Shown: piece after piece, positions 1-8,584 of the stretch | How the letters are laid out: every line of letters starts with the position of its first letter | How positions within the stretch are numbered: position 1 is the first letter of the stretch | Source of the DNA: Rhodoferax sp. | Lineage (GTDB): Bacteria; Pseudomonadota; Gammaproteobacteria; Burkholderiales; Burkholderiaceae_C | Direction: 5' to 3' | Assembly (NCBI GenBank): GCA_021731215.1 | Contig: JAKFXU010000408.1 | Location: 1 to 19,830, forward strand | DNA length: 19,830 nt | Program-made: the position numbers and the translations under genes | The notes under the pieces: generated by a model | Databases searched by the model: none | The model's input: the letters and a program-made list of their open reading frames with translations, nothing else | What the model was told of the DNA's origin: nothing

Positions 1-240
1 CTGCAAGGCAAGTTTCAGACGCTGCACAAAAGCAGCGTCGCGCGCGCTGCTCAGGGCGCCGCCAGAGCGCATGACATCGCCCACCAAATGATAGACATGC
101 CAGGTTAAACGGGCCTCTTCAGCCGTGCTGACCGTCTCGACCGTGCGGGCGAACTCCTCGCCGCGCAACTGTCCATCAGCCAGGGCCGATACAAGTTCAC
201 CATGACTCGCCGCTTCTTGCATCATCGTTTCCAGTCTCAT
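1..240 (-). CDS. rseA: Anti-sigma-E factor RseA, N-terminal part (truncated by window edge)
   Basis: The minus strand is open for 80 codons from an ATG at 240 to the window edge. The protein begins MRLETMMQEAASHGE and contains SALADGQL (about residues 18-25) and WHVYHLVGDVMRS, which are typical of the cytoplasmic RseA N-terminal domain that holds the extracytoplasmic sigma factor RpoE inactive at the inner membrane. In the family, envelope stress triggers RseA proteolysis and frees the sigma factor. It starts 15 bp after the rpoE stop, the usual rpoE-rseA arrangement. The transmembrane and periplasmic parts lie outside the window. Identification rests on the motif and the neighbour. Confidence 0.85.
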   Translation of the reverse strand, partial: MRLETMMQEAASHGELVSALADGQLRGEEFARTVETVSTAEEARLTWHVYHLVGDVMRSGGALSSARDAAFVQRLKLALQ

Positions 241-255
241 CCGCTTCACTCTGTG

Positions 256-903
256 TCACCAGCGCTTGCCGGTCTGCTTTTCCAGCATCGGCTTGACTTT
301 GGCTGAAATCGCTTCCCGTGCGCGGAAAATGCGGGAGCGAACCGTGCCTATCGGGCAATTCATCACTTCAGAAATATCTTCATAGCTTAGGCCTTCAATT
401 TCCCGCAAAGTCAGCGCCTGCCGCAAGTCTTGCGGCAAAGCATCCAAGGCGGCGTTGACTGCGGCAGCGACCTCCTTGGCAGCCAGCACTGATTCCGGCG
501 TCTCATCGGATATTGGTTCGTTTCCGGCCAGATAAGTTTCATCGCCGTCCTCGCTGGATTTGAAGGCGTTCTCCGACACGGTCGGATCGCGTTTGAGTTC
601 AAGCAAGAACTTCTTGGCGGTATTGACCGCGATGCGGTACAGCCAGGTGTAGAACTGGGCGTCGCCGCGAAACTGGTGCAAGGCCCGGTAGGCCCGGATG
701 AACGTCTCCTGGGCGATGTCTTCCACCAGATCGACATCGCGCACCATGCGGCCAATCAGGCGCTGAATCCGGCGCTGGTACTTGATGACGAGCAGCTCGA
801 AAGCGCCCTGGTCCCCGGCCACGGCCCGCTCCACCAGCATCACGTCGCTATCGCTGGCGCCGCTCGGCGTGCGCAACGGGGGTGGGCTTGAGCCGGCGCT
901 CAC
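256..903 (-). CDS. rpoE: RNA polymerase sigma factor RpoE (sigma-E, ECF family)
   Basis: ECF sigma factor directing RNA polymerase to envelope-stress promoters. Region 2 is seen as FELLVIKYQRRI through DLVEDIAQETFIRAYRAL and FYTWLYRIAVNTAKK. Region 4 is LTLREIEGLSYEDISEVM with NCPIGTVRSRIFRAREAI, the helix-turn-helix that reads the -35 element. The C-terminus is GKRW. The start is ambiguous. The longest frame opens at a TTG (924, 222 aa). A GTG at 903 (215 aa) overlaps the TGA of the upstream gene as GTGA, the usual coupling arrangement, so I chose 903. No strong Shine-Dalgarno decides between them. It is followed by rseA, and upstream are the YgfX-like gene and fabF. Confidence 0.93.
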   Translation of the reverse strand: MSAGSSPPPLRTPSGASDSDVMLVERAVAGDQGAFELLVIKYQRRIQRLIGRMVRDVDLVEDIAQETFIRAYRALHQFRGDAQFYTWLYRIAVNTAKKFLLELKRDPTVSENAFKSSEDGDETYLAGNEPISDETPESVLAAKEVAAAVNAALDALPQDLRQALTLREIEGLSYEDISEVMNCPIGTVRSRIFRAREAISAKVKPMLEKQTGKRW

Positions 904-1376
904 GACTTTACCGGCCTTGCCCAATCGCTATCCACGCGGGCGTCCAAGGATTGGCCCGCACTGCCACGTGAAAAGACCGCCCGCCGCAAGGCGTTCCAGG
1001 CTGCGAGCTCCGCGCTGCGCTCGGGCCACAGCCAGATCCGGGCGCCGCGCTCGGGACGCAGGCTCAGGAGCAAAACAAACTGCAAATCAAGGTGCACCGC
1101 CAGCAGCCCAGAGACCGAGTGGTCAACACTGAGCCAGCTCCAGGCCTGCCCGTCCCAGCACAAGCGCCCCGGTGGCGAGCGCTGCCAGGCGCGCACTGCC
1201 ACGATGACAGCGCCCAGCAGGGTGATGGCAAACAGGCCTTGGCGCCAGCCGGCAGGGTCTGCCGCCGCTTGCCACAACAGGCCCGTCAGCGCGCCAGCCA
1301 GACCCGTCAAACCCACCAGCCAGCCCTGCAAACGCGAACGCCCCACCGGATAACTGAGGGCTGGGGCGCTGTGCAT
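900..1376 (-). CDS. Small inner-membrane protein, YgfX/CptA-like (uncertain)
   Basis: A 158-residue protein from ATG 1376, placed between fabF and rpoE. Two adjacent hydrophobic segments are visible (about residues 16-35 and 45-62), followed by a soluble part rich in Trp and Leu with WDGQAWSWL, HLDLQFVLLLSL and IWLWPER, ending in NALRRAVFSR. This hairpin plus short beta-type domain resembles YgfX/CptA membrane proteins, but that assignment is from general layout and memory, not a search. The frame stays open to 1469 inside fabF; I prefer the internal ATG because it leaves a 49-bp gap after fabF and begins just before the first membrane segment. Its TGA overlaps a GTG start of rpoE, suggesting translational coupling to the sigma factor. 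Confidence 0.7.
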   Translation of the reverse strand: MHSAPALSYPVGRSRLQGWLVGLTGLAGALTGLLWQAAADPAGWRQGLFAITLLGAVIVAVRAWQRSPPGRLCWDGQAWSWLSVDHSVSGLLAVHLDLQFVLLLSLRPERGARIWLWPERSAELAAWNALRRAVFSRGSAGQSLDARVDSDWARPVKS

Positions 1377-1425
1377 GCTGGAATCGATCAGCGTGGAGCG
1401 ATTTGAATCAGGGGTCCAGGAGACG

Positions 1426-2673
1426 TCAGGGCGCGCGCTTGAAAACCAATGAGCCGTTGGTGCCGCCAAATCCGAAGTTGTTTTTCAGGGCCACGTCAAT
1501 CTTCATGTCGCGCGCGGTATTGGCGCAGTAGTCCAGATCGCACGCCGGATCCTGATTGAAGATATTGATGGTGGGCGGGCTCTTCTGGTGGTACAGCGCC
1601 AGCACGGTAAACACCGACTCGATGCCGCCAGCGCCGCCCAGCAGGTGCCCGGTCATGGACTTGGTGGAGTTGACCACGGTCTTTTTCGCGTGGTCGCCCA
1701 GGGCCGCCTTGATGGCATTGGATTCATTCAAATCGCCCAACGGGGTGGAGGTGCCGTGCGCATTCAGATAATCCACCTGATCAGCATTCACGCCGGCATT
1801 GCGCAAGGCACCCAGCATGGCGCGGCGCGGACCGTCCATATTGGGGGCGGTCATGTGGCCGGCATCGGCACTCATGCCAAAACCGGCCAGTTCGGCGTAA
1901 ATTCTGGCGCCACGGGCCTTGGCGTGTTGGTACTCTTCCAGCACCATCACACCGGCACCTTCGCCCAGCACAAAACCGTCCCGATCTTGATCCCACGGAC
2001 GCGAGGCCGTTTGGGGGTCATCGTTGCGGGTGCTGAGCGCCCGCATGGCGGCAAAACCGCCAATCCCCAACGGCGACACCGTGGCCTCGGCCCCGCCCGC
2101 CAGCACGACATCGGCGTCACCGTATTCGATCAGGCGGCCGGCTTCCCCGATGCAGTGCAGTCCGGTGGTGCAGGCGGTCACGATGGCCATATTAGGTCCC
2201 TTGAAACCGAAACGGATCGCCACGTGACCGGCAATCATGTTGACAATCGTGGCCGGCACGAAAAATGGCGAAATGCGACGCGCCCCGCGCTGCATGAACT
2301 CGGCGTGCGTGTCTTCAATCATCGGCAAGCCGCCGATGCCCGAGCCGATCACGCAACCGATACGGGTGGCCAGCTCGTCCTCCAGCGCTTCACCCGTGGG
2401 CAGGCCAGCATCGGCCACTGCCTGGCAAGCCGCAGCGATGCCGAAGTGAATGAAGGTGTCCATCGTGCGCGCCTCTTTGGCGCTGATATAGGCACCCAGG
2501 TCAAAGCCCTTGACTTCACCCGCTATTTTGCAGGCGAAGCTCGATGCATCAAACTTGGTGATCAGATCAATACCGGATTTCCCGGCGAGCAGGTTGGCCC
2601 AGGCATCGGCCACCGTATTGCCCACGGGGCTGATACAACCCAAACCGGTTACCACAACGCGACGACGAGACAT
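1426..2673 (-). CDS. fabF: 3-oxoacyl-[acyl-carrier-protein] synthase II (KAS II)
   Basis: Condensing enzyme that elongates acyl-ACP with malonyl-ACP in type II fatty-acid synthesis in the cytoplasm. The 415-residue length is normal. The thiolase-fold catalytic triad is present: nucleophile Cys168 in [10 protein letters not shown], His306 in [11 protein letters not shown] and His343 in [13 protein letters not shown], with conserved Lys338. The C-terminal [14 protein letters not shown] motif is intact. The start ATG at 2673 gives the classic [10 protein letters not shown] opening. It lies 136 bp downstream of acpP, so the two are probably co-transcribed, with a hairpin in the spacer. Confidence 0.97.
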   Translation of the reverse strand: MSRRRVVVTGLGCISPVGNTVADAWANLLAGKSGIDLITKFDASSFACKIAGEVKGFDLGAYISAKEARTMDTFIHFGIAAACQAVADAGLPTGEALEDELATRIGCVIGSGIGGLPMIEDTHAEFMQRGARRISPFFVPATIVNMIAGHVAIRFGFKGPNMAIVTACTTGLHCIGEAGRLIEYGDADVVLAGGAEATVSPLGIGGFAAMRALSTRNDDPQTASRPWDQDRDGFVLGEGAGVMVLEEYQHAKARGARIYAELAGFGMSADAGHMTAPNMDGPRRAMLGALRNAGVNADQVDYLNAHGTSTPLGDLNESNAIKAALGDHAKKTVVNSTKSMTGHLLGGAGGIESVFTVLALYHQKSPPTINIFNQDPACDLDYCANTARDMKIDVALKNNFGFGGTNGSLVFKRAP

Positions 2674-2775
2674 AGAAATTTGCAGTCAGTAGTTGAGCTA
2701 AAGCAAGCCGCCGGGTACGGTCTGAGACCAGACTGGTGGGCTTGTGCCGCTGGACAGCCAGTTGCCCGTTCAGCA

Positions 2776-2800
2776 CCACGACGCATTGACGCGTCGCTGG
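2776..2800 (-). other. Hairpin in the acpP-fabF spacer
   Basis: Just after the acpP stop the transcript can form CGACGC / GCGTCG around a 6-base loop (2779-2796), extended by CCA/TGG on the outside with one bulged base. There is no U-run, so it is more likely a processing or 3'-end-stabilising hairpin than a full terminator. It could help acpP be expressed above fabF. Confidence 0.35.
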
Positions 2801-2809
2801 CACCGGGCC

Positions 2810-3113
<304 letters not shown>

Positions 3114-3163
3114 TCCGGCTGCCGAACGGATAAATCGGCTTGATTTGTTTTCAGAACATGAAA

Positions 3164-3191
3164 CTGTGCGCTGCCGACAGCCGGCACACAG
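3164..3191 (-). terminator. Weak hairpin after fabG
   Basis: Downstream of the fabG stop the minus strand can pair CTGTG...GCCG with CGGC...CACAG (with bulges), followed by TTTC. The U-run is short. It may attenuate rather than end fabG transcription before the acpP promoter. Confidence 0.25.
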
Positions 3192-3215
3192 CGCGCCCGC
3201 TCAGCCCCTGGCTGA

Positions 3216-3965
3216 CTATGACATGAACATGCCGCCGTTGACGTGCAACTCCTGCCCCGTCACGTAGGCCGCCTGCGGTGACGCCAGATACGCCACCGCA
3301 TGGGCGATGTCGGCGGGCTGGCCCAGCTTGCCCAGCGGGATTTGCCCCAGCAAGGCTTTGTGCTGTTGTTCCGGCAAGCTGGCGGTCATGTCGGTTTCGA
3401 TAAATCCCGGTGCCACGCAATTGACCGTGATGTTGCGCGAGCCAAGTTCACGCGCCAGCGCGCGCGTCATGCCGGCCACCCCCGCCTTGGCCGCGGCATA
3501 GTTGACCTGCCCCGGATTGCCCGAGGCGCCCACCACGGAGGTGATGCTGACGATGCGCCCATAGCGTTGCTTCATCATGGTGCGCATCACAGCGCGACTC
3601 ATGCGAAATACGGCCTTCAGGTTGGTGTCGAGCACGGCATCCCACTCGTCGTCCTTCATGCGCATGGCCAGGTTGTCGCGCGTGATGCCAGCATTGTTCA
3701 CCAGCACCTGCAGACCGCCATGCTGTTTGACAATCGCCTCAATCAGGGCTTCGGCTGCCGGCGCATCATTGACATTCAGAGTTCTGCCGCCACAGCCGGG
3801 GAAGGATGCCAGGGCTTGTTCAATCTTCGCCGCCCCGTCATCACTGGTGGCAGTCCCGATCACCTTCAGCCCGCGTGTAGCCAGCTCCAGGGCAATGGCC
3901 GCGCCAATGCCGCGCGAGGCGCCCGTGACCAGGGCAACCTGTCCTTCAAATTTGATCTCATTCAT
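3216..3965 (-). CDS. fabG: 3-oxoacyl-[acyl-carrier-protein] reductase
   Basis: NADPH-dependent short-chain dehydrogenase that reduces 3-oxoacyl-ACP. From ATG 3965 it is 249 residues. The TGASRGIG nucleotide-binding loop is at 14-21, NNAG at 90-93, and the catalytic residues are Asn115, Ser143, Tyr156 and Lys160 (YAAAK). An upstream GTG at 3974 is possible but adds only three residues; the ATG gives the typical start. The gene overlaps the fabD 3' end by 8 nt, which fits coupled translation. Confidence 0.97.
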   Translation of the reverse strand: MNEIKFEGQVALVTGASRGIGAAIALELATRGLKVIGTATSDDGAAKIEQALASFPGCGGRTLNVNDAPAAEALIEAIVKQHGGLQVLVNNAGITRDNLAMRMKDDEWDAVLDTNLKAVFRMSRAVMRTMMKQRYGRIVSITSVVGASGNPGQVNYAAAKAGVAGMTRALARELGSRNITVNCVAPGFIETDMTASLPEQQHKALLGQIPLGKLGQPADIAHAVAYLASPQAAYVTGQELHVNGGMFMS

Positions 3966-4923
3966 GCTCAACACCCATCAGTACGCTTTTCACAGTTGCC
4001 AGGCTGGCCGGGTCCAGCAGCGCCATGCCACTGAGTTCCGGGTCAATGCGCTTGACCAGGCCGGCCAGCACCTTGCCGGGGCCGCATTCCACCAAAGACA
4101 GCACGCCGCGCGCCTTGATCGCCTGCACGCACTCGACCCAGCGTACCGGCCCGAAGGCCTGGCGGTACAGCGCGTCGCGAATACGATCGAGATCGTCCTC
4201 AACCGCCACATCAATATTGTTGATCAACGCGATCTGGGGCGGCAAAAAATCGACCGATTTCAGCTTTCCCCGCAGGCGCTCGGCCGCCGGCTTCATCAAG
4301 CTGGAATGAAAAGGCGCCGACACCGGCAGCGGCAAAGCGCGCTTGGCACCCTTGGCCTTCAACAGCTCGCACGCCTGCTCGACCGCTGCCTTGCTGCCGG
4401 CAATCACGGTTTGCGCCGGGTCATTGAAATTGACGGCCTCCACCACTTCGGCCGAAGTGGCGCCGAAGCCGCTGGTCACTTCCGCGCAACCCGCTATGAC
4501 GCTTGACGCATCCAGGCCCAGAATGGCGGCCATGGCGCCCACGCCCACCGGCACCGCGTCCTGCATGGCCTGGGCCCGCAAGCGCACCAGCGGCGCGGCC
4601 TGCGCCAAGGTCAGCACACCGGCCGCCACCAGGGCCGAATATTCGCCCAGCGAATGTCCCGCCACGGCGCTCGGCGCCAGGCCGGTCTCTGCCATCCAGA
4701 CCCGGTACGCCGCCACGGCGGCCACCAACATCACAGGCTGGGTATTGGTGGTCAGGGCCAGTGCTTCCTTGGGACCGTCCTTGATGAGTTTGGCAAGGTC
4801 TTCGTCCAAGGCATCGGAGGCTTCCTTGAGCGCTCCCAGCACCACCGGATGATCGCCCCAAGCATCGAGCATGCCGACCGACTGGGAGCCCTGGCCCGGA
4901 AAAATAAAAGCAAAAGGTTTCAT
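3958..4923 (-). CDS. fabD: Malonyl-CoA:ACP transacylase
   Basis: Transfers the malonyl group from CoA to ACP to supply the elongation steps. From ATG 4923 it is 321 residues and begins with the family signature MKPFAFIFPGQGSQ. The nucleophile elbow GHSLGEYSAL places Ser91 next to His90; Arg116 and the second catalytic His206 (SAPFHSSLM) are present. The open frame extends upstream to 4980, but the extra 19 residues do not resemble FabD. There is no clear Shine-Dalgarno, and 63 bp separate it from fabH. Confidence 0.96.
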   Translation of the reverse strand: MKPFAFIFPGQGSQSVGMLDAWGDHPVVLGALKEASDALDEDLAKLIKDGPKEALALTTNTQPVMLVAAVAAYRVWMAETGLAPSAVAGHSLGEYSALVAAGVLTLAQAAPLVRLRAQAMQDAVPVGVGAMAAILGLDASSVIAGCAEVTSGFGATSAEVVEAVNFNDPAQTVIAGSKAAVEQACELLKAKGAKRALPLPVSAPFHSSLMKPAAERLRGKLKSVDFLPPQIALINNIDVAVEDDLDRIRDALYRQAFGPVRWVECVQAIKARGVLSLVECGPGKVLAGLVKRIDPELSGMALLDPASLATVKSVLMGVEHE

Positions 4924-4986
4924 GCAGTTAGGGTCAAAGTTATAGTTCAAATAAGGCCACAAACCTGGCTGCGCTGGCACTTGAAG

Positions 4987-5964
4987 CTACAGTTGCAAGA
5001 GCACAGCACCCCAGGTGAAACCGCCACCGACGCCTTCGAGCAGGAGCATCTGACCGGGCTTGACGCGACCATCGCGCACCGCCGTGTCGAGCGCCAGCCC
5101 AATGGAAGCGGCCGAGGTGTTGCCGTGCTGGTCTACCGTCACGATGACTTTGTCCATCGGCAGCTTGAGCTTGCGGGCGGTGCTCTGCATGATGCGGATA
5201 TTGGCCTGGTGCGGAATCAGCCAGTCAATATCAGCGGCGGTCTTGCCGGCCTTGGCCAGCGTGACGCGGGCGGCTTCATCCAGCACGCCCACCGCCAGTT
5301 TGAACACGGCCTGGCCGTCCATTGTCAGCAGTGGGTGGCCCAGCACCTGGCCACCCGACACGTTGCCCGGCACACACAGAATGCCCACATGCTTGCCGTC
5401 GGCATGCAAGTCGCTGGCAAGAATGCCGGGCGTCTCGGACGCTTCCAGCACCACGGCGCCGGCGCCATCACCAAACAGCACGCAGGTGGTGCGGTCCTTG
5501 AAATCAAGAATGCGGGAGAACACTTCGGCGCCAATCACCAGCGCCTTTTTGGCGGCACCGGTCTGGATCATCGCGTCCGCAATGCTCAGCGCATAAATAA
5601 AGCCACTGCAGACGGCCTGCACGTCGAACGCAGCGCAGCCATTGGCCCCCAGCTTATTCTGCAAAATACAGGCGGTCGAGGGGAACACCATGTCGGGCGT
5701 GGAGGTGGCGACGATGATCAGGTCAATCTCTTTGGCCAGCACACCGGCCGCCTGCAAAGCGCTGCGCGCGGCCGCCAGACCCAGGTCGCTGCTGCACACA
5801 TCGGGCGCCGCAAAATGACGAGCCCGAATCCCGGTGCGCTCCACAATCCAGTCATCCGAAGTTTCAACCCCCTGGGCGGCCAGCTCGGCGGCCAGATCGG
5901 CGTTGCTCAGTCGGCGCGGGGGGAGATAGCTGCCAGTACCGGTAATGCGTGAATAAAGTCTCAT
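4987..5964 (-). CDS. fabH: 3-oxoacyl-[acyl-carrier-protein] synthase III (KAS III)
   Basis: Initiates fatty-acid synthesis by condensing acetyl-CoA with malonyl-ACP. The 325-residue protein has the KAS III triad Cys119 (AVCSGF), His252 (IPHQANIRI) and Asn282 (HGNTSAASI), and a C-terminal [10 protein letters not shown] motif. The ATG at 5964 is three bases after the plsX stop and has no visible Shine-Dalgarno, so translation is probably coupled to plsX. Confidence 0.97.
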   Translation of the reverse strand: MRLYSRITGTGSYLPPRRLSNADLAAELAAQGVETSDDWIVERTGIRARHFAAPDVCSSDLGLAAARSALQAAGVLAKEIDLIIVATSTPDMVFPSTACILQNKLGANGCAAFDVQAVCSGFIYALSIADAMIQTGAAKKALVIGAEVFSRILDFKDRTTCVLFGDGAGAVVLEASETPGILASDLHADGKHVGILCVPGNVSGGQVLGHPLLTMDGQAVFKLAVGVLDEAARVTLAKAGKTAADIDWLIPHQANIRIMQSTARKLKLPMDKVIVTVDQHGNTSAASIGLALDTAVRDGRVKPGQMLLLEGVGGGFTWGAVLLQL

Positions 5965-5967
5965 GGA

Positions 5968-7017
5968 TCAGGCGAGTGCGACCGCATCGATAGGCACGGA
6001 TGACACGCTGGCGCCCATCAGAGGGGCGGCGTGGGCAATCCGGACTTGAACACGGTCAAGCAAGTTGTTTCGGGCTGCATCATACGCCCGCGTCAAAGCG
6101 TACTCGAACGCCAGCTCATCGGCCGAGCCGTGGCTCTTGAACACCAGACCACGCAAGCCAAGCAAGGCGCCGCCGTTGTAGCGGCGGTGGTCCATCCGCT
6201 TTTTAAGCGCAGATATGATGGGATAAGCAGCAATTGCAGCAGCTTTTGTGAAAATATTGCGGGAGAACTCGATTTTTAAAAAATCAACAATCATCGTCGC
6301 CAAACCTTCACTGGCCTTTAACGCGACATTGCCGACAAAACCATCACAGACCACGATGTCGGCGGTTCCCTTGAAAATATCGTTGCCCTCGACATTGCCA
6401 TAGAAATTGAAATCACCCGCTTTAGAAGCAGATCGCAGCAGTTCACCGGCTTTTTTGATGACTTCATTGCCTTTAATCGCTTCTTCGCCAATATTGAGCA
6501 AACCCACCGTGGGGCTGTCGTTGCCACTCAGTACCGACACCAGGGCCGAGCCCATCATCGCGAACTGCAGCAGGTGCTCGGCCGTGCAATCGACATTGGC
6601 GCCCATGTCGAGCACCGTGGTGGCCTGGCCCTTGGCGTTGGGAATTTGTCCGGCAATCGCGGGACGGTCAATGCCGTCGAGGGTTTTGAGCAGGTAGCGT
6701 GAAATGGCCATCAACGCTGCGGTATTGCCGGCCGACACCGCCGCCTGCGCCACCCCAGCCTTGACCTGCTGGATGGCCACCCGCATGGACGAGTCTTTTT
6801 TGCGCCGCAGCGCCACTTCCAGCGGGTCATCCATGCCGACCACCTCGCTGGCCACGACGGTTTTGGCGCGCGCATGGGAAAACGTGCTCAGGCAGTCAGC
6901 CAGCCCCACCAGCAGCAACTGCGCGTCGGCGTGGCGCTCCAGAAAATTACGGCAGGCAGGAAGGGTGACGCGCGGGCCATGGTCGCCTCCCATGCAATCG
7001 ACAGCGATAGTGATCAT
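5968..7017 (-). CDS. plsX: Phosphate acyltransferase PlsX
   Basis: Converts acyl-ACP to acyl-phosphate, the donor for PlsY in glycerolipid synthesis; a peripheral membrane enzyme in the family. The 349-residue protein opens with [14 protein letters not shown] and carries [29 protein letters not shown] and [13 protein letters not shown], all typical. The C-terminal tail after DRVQVRI is slightly longer than usual. It is the first gene of the plsX-fab run once the terminator after rpmF is taken into account. Confidence 0.96.
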   Translation of the reverse strand: MITIAVDCMGGDHGPRVTLPACRNFLERHADAQLLLVGLADCLSTFSHARAKTVVASEVVGMDDPLEVALRRKKDSSMRVAIQQVKAGVAQAAVSAGNTAALMAISRYLLKTLDGIDRPAIAGQIPNAKGQATTVLDMGANVDCTAEHLLQFAMMGSALVSVLSGNDSPTVGLLNIGEEAIKGNEVIKKAGELLRSASKAGDFNFYGNVEGNDIFKGTADIVVCDGFVGNVALKASEGLATMIVDFLKIEFSRNIFTKAAAIAAYPIISALKKRMDHRRYNGGALLGLRGLVFKSHGSADELAFEYALTRAYDAARNNLLDRVQVRIAHAAPLMGASVSSVPIDAVALA

Positions 7018-7063
7018 GGGAAACTAGTGCGTGCAAGCAAGTGGCAACCGGGTAGCGGGCGCA

Positions 7064-7108
7064 TCAAAACAAAGGCCCGACGCTACAAACACAGTAGCCT
7101 CGGGCCTT
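7064..7108 (-). terminator. Strong intrinsic terminator downstream of rpmF
   Basis: Reading the minus strand, AAGGCCCGA and GCTAC pair with GTAGC and TCGGGCCTT around a 7-base loop, with one unpaired base on each side, and the stem runs directly into TTTGTTTT. It lies 17 bases after the rpmF stop codon and 47 bases before plsX. It is the clearest terminator in the window and should split rpmF from plsX. Confidence 0.8.
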
Positions 7109-7124
7109 GGCTTGATCAGAATTA

Positions 7125-7307
7125 TCAGGCTTCGGACTTGCTCTTGAGCGCTTGGCGGCCACGGTAAAAGCCGGTCGGGCTGATATGGTGACGCAGGTGG
7201 GTTTCGCCGGTGGTGGACTCAACCGCAATACCCGGTACAACCAGTGCATTGTGCGAACGGTGCATACCGCGCTTTGAAGGTGATTTTTTGTTCTGTTGGA
7301 CAGCCAT
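7125..7307 (-). CDS. rpmF: 50S ribosomal protein L32
   Basis: A 60-residue basic protein beginning [19 protein letters not shown], with [19 protein letters not shown], the standard bacterial L32 pattern without the zinc cysteines. An AAGGAG Shine-Dalgarno precedes the ATG at 7307. It follows yceD, the conserved order, but here has its own likely promoter and terminator. Confidence 0.98.
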   Translation of the reverse strand: MAVQQNKKSPSKRGMHRSHNALVVPGIAVESTTGETHLRHHISPTGFYRGRQALKSKSEA

Positions 7308-7395
7308 GATCTGCTCCTTGCGTCTATATATTGCGAAGACCGCAACATCTGGGGTGGGTGGAACGCGCGACTCTTCAGTCCGTGCGAAGCCTCGA

Positions 7396-7425
7396 ATTAT
7401 AGCTTAGCTCGGCACCTCAGCTCAA
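7396..7425 (-). promoter_or_regulatory. Likely rpmF promoter
   Basis: The minus strand has a perfect TATAAT (7401-7396) preceded at 18 bases by TTGAGC (7425-7420), which overlaps the yceD stop codon. Transcription would start near 7389, giving an rpmF leader of about 80 bases that includes a small TTGCG/CGCAA hairpin (7331-7345). Confidence 0.6.
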
Positions 7426-7965
7426 TTTGTCACCCTGGAGCTTGGCCAACACGGCGAAAGGATTGCGTTTTTCGGACAGTGCGGCGTCAAAACCCGGGTC
7501 CGCTGCGGCCAGCTTGAGCTCGACCGGGCACGCCTCATGGCGGGCCACCACGGGCAACTCCATCAGCACCTCGTCTTCGATCAACCCCAACAGATTGAAG
7601 TCCGGACTCAGGGCCAGCACATCTTCCTGCGCCTCTTCATCCTGCGCCTGGGCCGCTTCTTCGCTTTCGACAAAGCGGAACGACCGGTTCACAGCCACCG
7701 CAATGTCCACCGGATTGAGGCAACGCTGGCAGGTCAATGGGAAACTGGCATCAACCGTCAAATGCAGCCAGACTTGCTGCGCGAGCGCTTCATCGATTCG
7801 CAACTCGCCGCGGGCGGACCAGTTGACCATGCGCTGCGCACCGCCGCCCTGGGTCTCTTGCATCAAGCGCTCGTAGTTCACCAGCAGATCATGTCCTGCA
7901 CTCGCGCTGGCGGACTGCGCGAATGCCCTGACGTCGATGTGGGTGGGGGGAGACTCTTGTTTCAT
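7417..7965 (-). CDS. yceD: YceD/DUF177 family protein (large ribosomal RNA accumulation protein)
   Basis: A 182-residue DUF177 protein. The conserved zinc-type motif CQRC (Cys79, Cys82) sits in LTCQRCLNPVDIAV, and a third Cys146 is in HEACPVEL. An acidic stretch (about 101-116) precedes the PDFNLLGLIEDEVLMELPVV segment. The family is linked to 23S rRNA accumulation and is encoded next to rpmF in many bacteria, as here. Exact biochemistry is not known from the sequence. Confidence 0.9.
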   Translation of the reverse strand: MKQESPPTHIDVRAFAQSASASAGHDLLVNYERLMQETQGGGAQRMVNWSARGELRIDEALAQQVWLHLTVDASFPLTCQRCLNPVDIAVAVNRSFRFVESEEAAQAQDEEAQEDVLALSPDFNLLGLIEDEVLMELPVVARHEACPVELKLAAADPGFDAALSEKRNPFAVLAKLQGDKLS

Positions 7966-7990
7966 GCCCGCAGTGTAAGAGAATCACGGC
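7966..7990. promoter_or_regulatory. 25-bp divergent promoter region between yceD and maf
   Basis: Only 25 bases separate the two divergent start codons. On the minus strand a TACACT hexamer ends six bases before the yceD ATG; on the plus strand GAGAAT lies six bases before the maf ATG. If these are -10 elements, both messages would have very short leaders or none, and the two promoters would overlap the opposite gene. Confidence 0.3.
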
Positions 7991-8584
7991 ATGTCTGAAC
8001 CTACCCACCGCAAACTCATCCTGGGCTCCACCTCGCCCTACCGCCGTGAACTGCTGGCGCGACTGCGCCTGCCGTTTGCAATCGCCGCACCCGAAGTCGA
8101 TGAATCACCGCAGGCCTTGGAGACACCGCAGCAACTGGCCTGTCGATTGGCGATGGCCAAGGCCCGTGCCGTGGCCGCACAGTTTCCAGCCTGCGTGGTG
8201 ATCGGCGCCGACCAGGTGGCCGACCTGGACGGCCAGGCCCTGGGCAAGCCGGGCAACCATGCGCGGGCCGTCACGCAGTTGCAACTGATGCGCGGCAAAA
8301 CCGTCATTTTTCAGACGGCGGTGGCGGTGGTGTGTCTGGAGACCGGGTTTGCACAAATGGATCTGGCCCAGGTCAAGGTCAAGTTTCGCCAACTCACGGA
8401 TGCCGAGATCGAAGCCTACCTGCAAGCCGAAACACCGTACGACTGCGCCGGCAGCGCCAAAAGCGAAGGTCTGGGTATCGCCTTGCTGGAGGCCATTGAC
8501 AACGATGACCCGACTGCCCTGGTGGGCCTGCCGCTGATCCGCACCTGCCGCATGATCGAGGCGGCCGGCATCCGGCTGCTATGA
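7991..8584 (+). CDS. yceF: Maf family nucleotide pyrophosphatase, YceF type
   Basis: Hydrolyses non-canonical nucleoside triphosphates; the YceF subfamily prefers 7-methyl-GTP. The 197-residue protein has LGSTSPYRRELLARL, EVDESP, the catalytic-site IGADQV with Asp74, and SAKSEGLGIALLEAI. It is divergent from yceD and its TGA overlaps the ATG of the following methyltransferase, so the pair is probably one transcription unit. Confidence 0.92.
   Translation: MSEPTHRKLILGSTSPYRRELLARLRLPFAIAAPEVDESPQALETPQQLACRLAMAKARAVAAQFPACVVIGADQVADLDGQALGKPGNHARAVTQLQLMRGKTVIFQTAVAVVCLETGFAQMDLAQVKVKFRQLTDAEIEAYLQAETPYDCAGSAKSEGLGIALLEAIDNDDPTALVGLPLIRTCRMIEAAGIRLL

Noticed and set aside
5782..5800. CSSDL in FabH (residues 57-61), a peptide that often marks Illumina adapter read-through in assemblies
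   Set aside because: The codons are TGC AGC AGC GAC CTG, not the adapter bases (TGC TCT TCC GAT CT), and the flanking FabH sequence continues normally.
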